Positions 1 through 11,500 of a stretch of DNA of 64,000 bases are shown here, one piece after another. Position numbers and translations under genes: made by a program. Location of the stretch: assembly GCF_018320785.1 (NCBI RefSeq), contig NC_054872.1, forward strand, positions 37,530,051 to 37,594,050. Reading direction: 5' to 3'. The notes beneath the pieces were generated by a model, which had not been told where the DNA came from, made no database searches, and saw nothing but the letters and a program-made list of their open reading frames with translations. Within the stretch, counting starts at the first letter, position 1, and every line of letters begins with the position of its first letter. The stretch comes from Cheilinus undulatus. Lineage: Eukaryota > Chordata > Actinopteri > Labriformes > Labridae.

Positions 1-670
1 CCAAAGTGGCAAACCTGCAGACAAGACAGGAGCAAAGTCCACAACAACACTGATCACTGATAAATAGACTTTAATGAAGCAGCGAAGAGCTAAAAACAAC
101 AAAGAAGCAAGCCTGAAACTAAAAGTCTGACTGACAGCCAAGGTTTCCCAGACAACAGGCGTGTTTGGATCCCCTGACTTTGCTGCAGGCTCGACCACAC
201 CCAGCACTGAGAGCTGCAGATATTTGAGAGATGTTAGCACATGCTGTACTTCACTTTACCTCACTCCCCGAATTGCAGAGGCCGGGAAAGTCCACTGGTG
301 TAAGCCTTTCTGTGGACATAAGGATGACATTAAATCGCAGGATAAAGACAGTCTGACATGTTTTTATTTGCAAGTATGCACACATGAAAGAGATGAAAGT
401 AAACATCTCTGGCCCCTGACGTATGCAGGAAGACAGTCCTTTACACACAGCGACAAAGTAGACGCCCACACACTTGGATTAAACATTCACTGGAGCGTAA
501 ATCAGTGGAGAAATGTTTGCTCTTCCTGTTATTATGCAATTTCTACAGCATGCTGACTGAGCTGCAGGTACTAAAGAACATGCACCTCAGTGCTAATGCT
601 CTTTAAGAATGAAATGTTTCTGAAACTTAAGTTTAATACTTGCAAGTGTTTTTTGAAACTCTGTAACATA
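1..670. other. Left-edge non-coding stretch
   Basis: I see no exon with splice sites and no recognisable repeat here. The map3k6 gene continues leftward past this point, so this is probably intron. The open frames present are short and resemble nothing I know. Confidence 0.4.
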
Positions 671-675
671 TTCAT

Positions 676-1826
676 GGATAGCACTTTACTTTAGTAGGCC
701 CTAATCACCTAGTTATTTTAATAGGAGGCAATTATCTAGTAGTTTATCAAGAGTAATGTGGTAATTACCTAGTATAAGCTGGCATTTTATCAAGTAAAAA
801 CTAAGAAATATGGGATATTAAGAAAGTATTTACCTAGTTATAATGTATTAGTTTTCAAGTAATTTATTGTGATACTGTGGCAATTCTCTGGCAATTAAGT
901 GGAATTTTGCCAAACCCTAAGCCCCTAACCCTAAAAAAATACCTGAAAATTATTTAGGAGGGACTTTCTTTAATTAAGTGGTTCAAAATAAAGAATTAAC
1001 CTGGGAATTATCAAGCAGCTTAAATAGAATATTAACATCTAATTTCTAAGAAACTACTTAAAATACCACCTAATTACCAGAGATCTGCCACAATATCTAA
1101 AGGTTCCCAGCGACTATGAGTATTAAAAAAATACTGAAAATAACTCCTTAAAAAAATGGACGGTTCACAAAAGCTCCATTGAAACTTGGTTAAAATTGGG
1201 CAAAAAAAAAACAAAGGGAATACTGGTCAACTGAAGAGGGGAGTTAAGATGAACTTTACCTCATCATCAAAATACTCCAGTCACCCAGGGTCTCTGAAGA
1301 AATTACTTAAGGACCATTCATGTATGATTTTAGAATAAATAATTAAATAAATAGAAGTTTAATTGATCAATAATGTTTGATAAAAAATTATCTTATCACA
1401 AGTGCCATAAACCAATGAGAGAATCAAGAATATAAAAAATAGATACATACAATAAATTCATGAAAAATGTCAAAATACTTGCAAACACACACAAGTGAGT
1501 GCTTGGAAAAATAAATAAATAAATAAAAAAAAAAAGTAGGGTTTGAGTTTCAGCATCTCTTCTCCCAGTGGCCTCCCCATAATGCCGAAGACACCATAGT
1601 TGTGTAGGGTTAGGGTTAGGGTAATATACCACCTAATTACCAGAGAAATGCCACAATATCATAGAGATTTTCTTGATTAAGACATTATTACAAGGTAAAT
1701 ACATCCTTAATACTACCATATTTCCAATTTATTATGTGGTAAAATGCCTATTAGAAGGTAATGACCACCTTATTCTTGAGAAATTACTAGATAATTAGGG
1801 CACACTAAAACTAAGTGCTACCTCTT
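676..1826. mobile_element. Non-autonomous foldback element with long inverted arms
   Basis: The left arm (about 676-935) is an imperfect reverse complement of the right arm (about 1605-1826). Both outer ends read TAGCACTT inward, followed by CCCTAAT and an ATCTAGT/ACCTAGT block. A CCCTAA-type run sits near 912-930 in the left arm, and three TTAGGG-type units sit at 1606-1622 in the right arm. A further copy of the inner block (ACCACCTAATTACCAGAGA) lies at about 1053-1072, in the same orientation as the right arm. No transposase frame and no clear target duplication were seen. The superfamily is not assigned. It probably lies in a downstream map3k6 intron. Confidence 0.65.
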
Positions 1827-2569
1827 TATGTACCTTAAACTTACTAGACAGACGGTTACCTATGAGCATATGCTCTGAAAAAGCATTAAGTTTTAAAGTC
1901 TTGGCTCTAGCCTACATCTTTCTGATTCTCTTAGAATTCATTTATTTCTTTGTTATTAAATAATTTAAACATACCATGCACTTTGCTGGTATTTCATACA
2001 CATTCATTGTTTGCTAGTTTTTACCCTCTCTAGCTCTCTGATTTGGTCCCCTCATCCACCAATCAGAGGGTCCTGACTACTACTGGGCTACTTCCAGCTA
2101 GACAAACTTTCAGTTGGCTTTTCAGTGCTTTGTTGTAAAAAAAGTGATGCTGATACAAGTACTTCAACATAGTAATGGTGATATCCACATTATAATTCAG
2201 GAGTATTTTCTGTCCTGTTTCCTAAACTGCAGTGTTTGAGCAATTTGAATTAGCTCAAGAAGTTTTTAAGACTTTTTGATGTATCTCATACTCTGTTCTG
2301 GATGTTTATCTTTATCATTTCACTGAGGCCAAGTTTATAAAAGAATGAAATCAGTTAAATAAACATGTAAGTTAGTCAAATCACAGAGTTTTTTACAGTT
2401 TTATCAAATGGGAAGAATCCCAGTGACCAGCGCTAACCAAGGAGAGTGGGGCTTCATAAAGGATAACATCTGAGGGTGGGGGGGGGGGACTGTCAATGGT
2501 CAATTTTTCATGCAATGGATCAAAATTCTTCTTCTAAAAAGTTAGGGAGGGAACAAAGTGTCTACATAC
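1827..2569. other. Non-coding stretch, probable map3k6 intron
   Basis: No exon or named repeat recognised. A short G-run lies at about 2477-2488. The exon at 2570-2674 is the last one I can place, so the next exon must lie left of the window or be too diverged to see. Confidence 0.4.
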
Positions 2570-5500
2570 CTTTAAGACTGTGATGTGTTTCAACTGCACA
2601 GTACAACTTTCATCCTCCTCACTCACACAAACAATGGCCGGTTGAAGGACTTTGCTGGGCTCCAGAACAAGAACCTGACAGGCAGGAGTCAATCAAAATT
2701 AAAATTCATTTAATTTGTTTAAATAATGTACATTTTCTTCAATAATTTCTAATTGGAGATTAAAACTGATGCATTTTCTGCCTGATTTCATTAAAATACC
2801 CATCCATGTTATAAAAATATTATAGTTAAGTATATTAGCCTTAATATTCATTGCATAGAGCTGGTTCTTAACAACAGATATTAACAGTGAAAGTAAGAGT
2901 TTTCTGTTTTTGTTACAGTTAACTGTTAAGGCTTTTGTTGTTGTCTTACTGGGCAGCGATCTGTGGAGACTGTGGGTTTGCACGTCTGCAGGAGCAGCTC
3001 CATCCAGAAGTCCACAGTTTCCTGTTTAGGAGATTTCACCTCTGGTGGCTTGGCAAATTGCCGGTAAAGGATGAACGTCTCCATGATTGATGCCACATAC
3101 CTGACAAGATAATGCTGAACTCATTATTCCAGATCATTTAAACATGCAAATCAGACCAGAATCACTTTATATGCTTTTGCATTCACGGGGGGAGGGTCTC
3201 ATCTTTTAATCAATCAAACTTAAGCTACAATGCTCTTCAAACCAAGCCTTGATGGTGATTAATCTTCCTGATGTGCATGATTACTGGTAATCAAGAGCTA
3301 GTATTGAAGCCTCACCAGATCGGAGCATTGAGTCTGTAGAGTTTTTCCGCACCCTCGATGACTTTCTTGTGCTCGTTAGCGAGGATGTTTGCTCCGATAT
3401 AGAAGCCCACATCCCAGTAGTCCTTCATCTTCTCCAGACTGCCCTTTCTACCAAGCAGGGTGCTCAGCGTCACACCTAAACATCAGTATTATACCACAAA
3501 ACACAATAATTAAGTGCAAAATCAGCTGCAAAATTATTCATATATTTATAAATGGATATATGTGCAACAATATATGATAGCAATGTGCAAATCAAAATGT
3601 TCACACATCTTTCAGGGTGTTAAACTGGGGCAGGAACAATGTGACCAACACATTCCCATCACATTCCTGAGTGCAATGTGCATTCCTGACAAAAATAAGG
3701 CAATAAATGTACAACACTGCAAGGATTTAGATGTAAACATTTCAGGTGGTCTCTAAATTTGTAAATTTGTATGGTCAGTGAAAATGTTTCTATCCAAAAG
3801 TTGCATTTTATCTTTCAGTAATATTGTGGTCTTTTGTATCTATATTATTGGCTGCATCTATAGAAGTATAAGGCTAATATCCCTCCAAAATAAAGTTCAA
3901 TGCATGACTTTCAGAAACTTTATGCTTCAAATATCTTAATGCATTAATCACCAATTTTGCGCAGCTCAATGGAGGTATCAAACTCGTGTCCAGCTGCCAT
4001 CAGTAGGACCACATTGTTGATGCCTGAGTGAAGAGTGGGCTCTATCTCGAAAGCTTTTCCATACCTGATGAGTAAAACAAAAAGGTAGTGCTCATGTATC
4101 ATGGTAATACACTCACTAATGAAAGACAACATCTGATAAATAACAAAGCTTAACTGCAAACATGCACTAGCAGCACTAATAAAGGAAAGAAGAGACTCTT
4201 AAATGCCAAACTACAGTCTAAGTAGAGAAACAACCCGAGTCCCTCTGCATGTAAGGTGTGGAAAAGTGTGCACAATCAGTCAGCAAACAAACACAAAGGT
4301 GTACAAAGATGATGTACCAGTAGCAGGCCTGGTCTCTACTCGCCACATCGGTGAAGCTGGAGCTCATGAACATGTCTTTGTAAATGCGTCCACACAGACA
4401 GTAAACATCTGACGCCACCTTGCCTCCTGACTCCACAATAGGAAGAATAGCCTTCAAAGCTTTAGCACGATCTCCAGGATGATTCCTCCTGATGTGGAGA
4501 GATTTGATAACATAAGCAACGATGAGCTTAAACATACAGTATCTGCTAAGAACGAATGAGTAATGCAAATTATAGCAGGGAATGGAAATGAGAATGAAAC
4601 CAGAGAGGAGATTGCGGTTACAGATGTTAAATAACAGCAGGAGCTTTGTGTTTACCTGTTCAGGGCAAATATATAATGAAACTGGATATTCTGATGTCCC
4701 GCTACCAAACACATCGGCAGGTTGTTCAGCATCTCCACTAGTTTGATTATGGAGTCGTAGTCCTGTCAAAGAAGGTGCTGCATCATTACATTGTTTTTTT
4801 TTAAAGACTTTTATGATGTGACATTTAATGTCTATTTTAGGGCTGTCAGCATTAATGCACTGATCACAATTTTTTTCAGGTCCATAATTAGTGCTTCATT
4901 TTTTTAAATTGCATTTATTGCATGCTTTATTGTCCCTCTCAGCACACTTTGGTTTAGCCACTGCAATGTCTCTCTGCAGCCAGAGTGATGTAAAATAAAT
5001 ATACCACTGCTCCTTAATGTCTCATCTCACACATAGCTCAGATAAATGTATAGCCACCATTTAAAACTACTGAGTGTTTAATGGTTAAAACCTGTTTATA
5101 GTGTTCATATTTGTGATAAATTATTGTTTTTTATGTGTGTTTCCACTGTTATTGGCTGTTTGACTGGTTTTGCTGCCATAATAAAGCAATTTCCCACAAA
5201 GGATTAATAACATACCTATCTAATCAATTTAATCTAATCCAAGTTATCTGTACCTTGTGTTAACGAACATTACAGATTTTATGCTTCCCTCATTTTCTTT
5301 TTAATCCATAAAAAAATCCGGGTTTTTTTCCATGGCTGAATTCATGTTTTAAGCTTTGATCAACCCAAAGATCCTTATATCCCTTCAAATTAAAAGCAGT
5401 CATCTAAACAGGAAGTAAATTACACTTAATTTAAGACAATACAAAAAAATACAAAAGAAAAAAAAACTGTTTTGAGTGCATATTGAAGAGTTTCTTATCT

Positions 5501-8500
5501 AGACAGAATGGGACATTACTCATGAATAACTACATACATTTTCAGACTAACTGTGATTTAAAAAATTAGTCATTTGACAGCTAAAGTCTATTTAGATTAG
5601 GGGTGTCAAACTCAATCACAGTAGGGGCTGGATTCTAGATTCAGGTCTTAACTGAGGGTCTAACAGGTCACCTTTTAACCATAAACTGTCAACCTCATTT
5701 CACAAGTAATTAAATTTGAAATTTAAAAGAAATTGGACTGATGATAAATGATTTTGATGTTTAAAAAGTTAAAAAAGATAAGTTTAAAGGCTCCAAATGT
5801 GAGAAAAGTAAACTTATTAGTTCAAAAAGGTCAAAACATAAAAAATTGAAAAATGCTTTTTAAAGGCAAATATATTAAAAAGAAAGCCGAAATCATGGGT
5901 TTAGAAGGTCAAAATATGAAATAAAATTTGTAATCATGAAATTAAAATCCAAAATATGATTCAAATTTTCAAATGTGAGTCTAAAAGGTCAAACACTGGG
6001 ATTATAAAGTCAAAGTTTAGAGTTGAAAATATGAGATAAAATAAAAATAATTGGTTAAACGGTCAAAATATGACTTAAAATTAGAATAATACATTTTAAA
6101 GTTTTAAAATACTATATGAGAAGTCAAAATTATGAGTTGAAATGCTCAAAGTACAAAATAAAAAGTCAAAATCCTAAGTTTAAGCCCTAATTGTGAGATG
6201 CAAAATTGAAAATATGAAACTAACTTTCCTGACTTCTTAACCAAATATTTTTAATCCCTACTTTTTCAGTTTTTATGACTTAACAAGGATATCTTTAATC
6301 ATCAAGGATATGTTTACATTTTTATACTTGAGGAAATCTGCAGACCTCATACGGACAGACCAGTTATAACAGAAATATGATATAATCTTGCAGGCCGGAT
6401 TTAACTGTTCCACAGGCCAGATTTGGCCCCTGGGCCTAGAATTTGATATAGATTATTTAATCCTTATCATCTTTTCAGTGCCACTTGTTTCTGAGGGTAG
6501 TTTTTAAACCTACTTACTGTTTATACAATTCAATTTTAGGATTTGGTGGAATGATATCTAGCAGGATGCAAATGTGTCGTCTTGGTTAGGGGTCGATTGA
6601 TGCTATTTTTTTCTGAGCAAGTCATCAATAACAGATATTTTGAATCAATATGTGTTTGTTATGGCTAACAAAGTTGTACTTAATGTAATAAAACTGCATG
6701 TTAAGAAATGGGGGAAAATAAACAATTCAGCAATACAAAAATCAAATGAACTCTGTAAATTTGAGAAAAATTATTCTATAGATTCAGTCAAATATCTGAC
6801 ACACAAATTTGGCTCAAGAAGTTACTTCTTACCAAACTGTGATTTCCTTGTTTTTAATATTTCTGACGTGTCAGAGTCCTCTTTAATTAAAGTCTTGAAC
6901 CAATTTAACACCTCCAAGACTAAAGATGTTTTTGATTGGGATCCTGTATTTGTGAAGAAGCACAAAAGTAACCTTTGTGCTCCTATTAGTCATCTTGTAA
7001 ACTTATAATAAAACCGTGCAATTTTCACAATGCTTGGAAACCAGCCATAAGTATTCTCTCAGTGATCTCCAAAGTCACAGAGAGAGTCATTTGTGACCGG
7101 CTGATAGCTTATTTAAACACCTGTCATTTTCTGTTGCATCCTATGCAATATGGTTCCAGGAAACACCATTAAACCGAGACAGCATTATGCTATTTTACAG
7201 AACAAATCAAGTCTTGACAGTGGAGGTGTTGTTGCTGCTGTTTTCCTTGATTTTTAAAAAGCTTTTGATACTTTAAAGCATAATGTTTTGCTGTCTAAAT
7301 TGTCAAAGTTTAATTTTTCTGGTAAAGCACTGACATGGATGGAGTCATACGTGAGAAAAGAGTGTACAAGAATCAATAATACGTGGTCATCTTTTATTGA
7401 TTGTAATGTTGGAGTACCGCAAGGTTCAATCCTAAGGATGGTTTTATTTAGTTTATACATTAATGATCTGCCCCTGATCTGTCCAGAGGTACGAATCCAA
7501 ATGTACGCAGATGACACTGTTATCTTCACCCATGCCAAAACAAGAGAACGAGCTGCGTCCAAACTCTCTGCAGCATTAAATAAAGTCTGAGATTGGCTAA
7601 CTCACAGCTATCTAATGCTTAATGCAAAACTGTGGGAATGTATTTTTCTATCAGGAGAAATAATACACCTCAACCTGATGTGACTGTAAAAGGAGAGGTA
7701 ATACAAATTGTCGAATTTAAATTTTCTGGGCATAACAATTGACTCCAATATAAATTTTAAGAAACAAGTTAAAATGTCTGCAGAAATGTAAGAACTAGTC
7801 TTATGAATTTCAAACATGACAGACATCAGTTACCTTTGGCCGCTGCTAAACTATTCATGCACTTGATTTTTTCTCATTTATCTTACTGTGTCATGAGCTG
7901 GTCTCAGGCTGGAGCAACCAATCTAAAACCATTACACACCTTCGACAAACAATCACTGAAAACTCTTGATAAAAAACAAGGAACTACCCCTACTGTAACA
8001 CCATTAAGAAATATAACTTAACGACCTTTGACAGATTTCTTTGTTATGCAGCTATGTGTATGATTAAGTCAAGATCAGGCCCCACCACCACTTACACAAC
8101 GGGTTTTACTCTGCAGGAACAATCTTAGGGAGACCAGGGCATCAGCAAGAGACTGTTTAGCTAAACTCAGGAAAAGTTGTGTTTGGACAGTCTGCATTTT
8201 CAGTCAGAGCAGCAGAAAGTAGAACTCAAGTCCTACCCATATCAGAGACTGCACAAACCTCAGTGTTTTTTAAAGTTAAGTGAAATCATGGCTCAAGGAA
8301 AAACGATCATGTGATCACTGATTTAAACCTCTGATTGCATCAATCTTAAAGACAATGAAATGTAATTTTAAATGTGTTGTTTTTAGTGATGGACTCTTGT
8401 TGAGTTTGTGTTGTTTCAATGCTAGCAATCAATCCTTTGTTTTTATCATGTGCATTGTGTATTTTTTACATTGTCCTGCCCAGAGACCACATATTTAAAT

Positions 8501-11500
8501 TAGCTTCATAGCTAACTCTGGCTTTACAGTTTTGTTTTGCATGGCCCCTGTCAAATAAGCTAATAAACTAAACTAGCCCTGACTCTAACAACATGAGAAA
8601 CGGCACAGAGCAACAATGTTGCAGCAGGAAACAGGAAGTGATGCCGCACAATGGCACAGTGCCAACCAGGCCTCAGTGTTGACTGGCTGGCAGTTGTGTG
8701 ACACCAAACCAGTCAGACAGTGTATGCAGGACATTAGGTAAAACTGAGTAAAGCAAACCAGAAGGGGAGAGACATCTTCCAGTGGCGCTTCCACATTTGC
8801 ATTATAAAAATCATAAAAATGCCCAACATTTTGCAGGTTCTACATGAGCAGAAAGGCTGCTCCTGATTAAGGATTTATTCAATCAAATCTGACCAGACAG
8901 ATTTTGCCTTTCCTTAACTATCCGTTGAAAGTTGTTTTCACTTACTGATCCAAATTGTAATTTGCAGCATAAAAATAAACCATGTGATCAAACTGTTTGT
9001 CTTCTAGACTTTGAATAACAAGGCCACATGGCTTATCAACCTGGATGCCTCAAGGGTCAGTTCCTGGTCCCCTCCTTTTCTCAATAATGCACCAGCTTAC
9101 CTGGTGCAATTATCTGCCTCCATCGCTTTTCTTATCACTGCTATGCAGATGATACACATAATTCCCCCTCCTCTCCACCAGATGACACAACTGTTCCAGC
9201 CTCAATCTCATCCTGCCTTGCTGATATGTCTGAATGGATGACGAAACAGTAAGACTGAGCTTACTGCCAATTCCACCATTCAACCACAGATCAATTTTCT
9301 GCTTGGATAAAGTAAACTCAGGCCAACTAATTGTGCCTGAAATCTTGGTGTCATGATTGATGACCAGCTAACCTTCAAGGTTCAAGTGGCCTTAATTGCT
9401 CAGTCTTGCAAGTTCACCCTCTATAAAATCAAGAGGACCACATCCTACTTGACAGAGCAACACAGCTCCCGGTGCAGTCTCTTGTAATATCACATTGACT
9501 ACTGCAACTCATTACTGGTAGGCTGCCCTGCATGCACAAACCTCTGCAGATGATCCAGAACGTAGCAGCGCGTCTGGTCTTCAACCAACCAAAGACACTC
9601 TTCTGTTCATCTCTCTATGCTGGCTGGTCACAAAGCAGTGACTAAACCTGCTCCTGGAAACCCTCATCCGGGTCTACACTCCTTCTTGCCCACTACGCTC
9701 AGCCAGCGGAAGGCGCCTGGTACTTCCATCACATCAGGGCCCTAAGTCATTAGCTTGACTCTTCTCTGTTGTTCTTCAATGGTGGAATGAATGACCAAAA
9801 TACTTGACCAGTACCCATGTGATTAGTCAAGTACCATGGCTTGCATTTTACTCTTTCATGAAACTTGTGAAGTTTTTTTAATTTCTGACATTGTAAGCTA
9901 TTAAGAAACTAAAAAGATTCAACAACCAGCTGAGATGCCAGTGCTCCAATGGTGCTGCAAAATAGGATAGCCCACTGCTTATTTATTCATGCATATACAA
10001 GAGAGATTGATTTCAATAGACGAGTTATTCTCAGAATTACATCAGAAGTATATAAGTTGATATTTATATCAAGATAGGCAGTGAGTTATGATTTATTTTA
10101 GAGGAAACAAATTTATGTAAAATAATACGACATTGAGCACCCCTGTTTAGCTCAAATGGAATGATCCATGTTTCCTAAGCAGGTTTTTCAACTATGAGAT
10201 GGCAGCCAAATGAGGTTCTTTCCAATGAAATGTCAAACATTTCATACTATTTGAGGTCACTCCTAATGAGCAGAATACCTTTATAAATTGTTTTATAATA
10301 TGCAATGTACATGTTGAAAGGAGCTCTTCAACTAAATTGGATAGATAACTGCAAATTAATGCATAAAGAAATTATAATTGCTTTAACAGACCCTTAAAAC
10401 ACTAGATATCTGAGCATTTTACTCATACATGCATAAACACACACCTGAATGTCCCTGTAGGAGAGCAGCAGGTTCATGACGATATCAGGTGTAAGCAGCT
10501 CTACGCTGTCCAGCCGCTTCTGTATCCGGCTCAGCTCCTCGCTCAGGGCCTGTCCGCTAAACCGCTCCCTTGCTGTACGAATCTCATGCCTGATGGACTC
10601 CCGGAAGTACTCACTGTCAACAGAGCGAGCAGAGGGGTTAAAACATTCTCACACTTTTAAGTATTCACTAAAAGAGCTGAGTGAAGTCAAACACTAAAGC
10701 GTTACAACACAAGCATGATGCATGTGTAACCTGAGATGATGATGTTTTTGGTAAAGCACATGCTGCTGAGCAGAGCGCTGCAGTCTGAGTCTGACCTGGT
10801 GTTAACATGAACATTGTTGAGCATGTGAACCAGTCTTTCCACCAGCGGGGTCAGCAGGGGCTCCAGCTGGAAACTGGGCTGCATCAGCTCTTTGATACCG
10901 GTCATCATGGTAGCATCACAGGCAAACACTTTGCCCTGAGGTGACACCACGTAAGGGATCAGAGTGTAACTTCCACACTGCTCCTGAGGGCAGGAAAGGC
11001 TCACATGAATTAAAAAATTAACTTTCACAGTCTCACTAAGGCTTGTGCATCATTTTTTTCAAGATTGTTCTTTTTTCTTTTTGTGCATTTTACTGTAAAT
11101 AATTTTCTTCTATTAAGTATGCCATGTCACTTTATTTACCGCACAGAATGTCAAGTGTATACCTCCTATTTTATTTTGTTTATGAAGGCTTCCCTTATTA
11201 CAGTTAATTGTATTCCAAAACAACTCTCCAATGCTGTGAGCTCTGCATAAAATGTGTCCAAATACCTGCAAAGGCAGCACACTAACACAAGGCCAGTAAG
11301 GACACCAAAAGCCCAAGTGATGCTCAAGATAAATGCATGATGCCAAAACCTACCAGGCAGCCACAGCTTGATTTTCAACATCAGCCACAGTTAACCACAA
11401 AAAAAGAGATAAATAGGCTTGTGGCAGCAGATAACGTTATCTTCTGCGGCTTTGTTCCAGACATACTGTTCTGTTTTTGATCTGATTTTCACAACTTTGC

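Noticed and set aside
1606-1622. True interstitial telomere
   Set aside because: Only about three units, and a mirror copy is in the other arm of the same element.
7288-7590. Reverse-transcriptase frame as a host gene
   Set aside because: It is one block of a frameshifted LINE.
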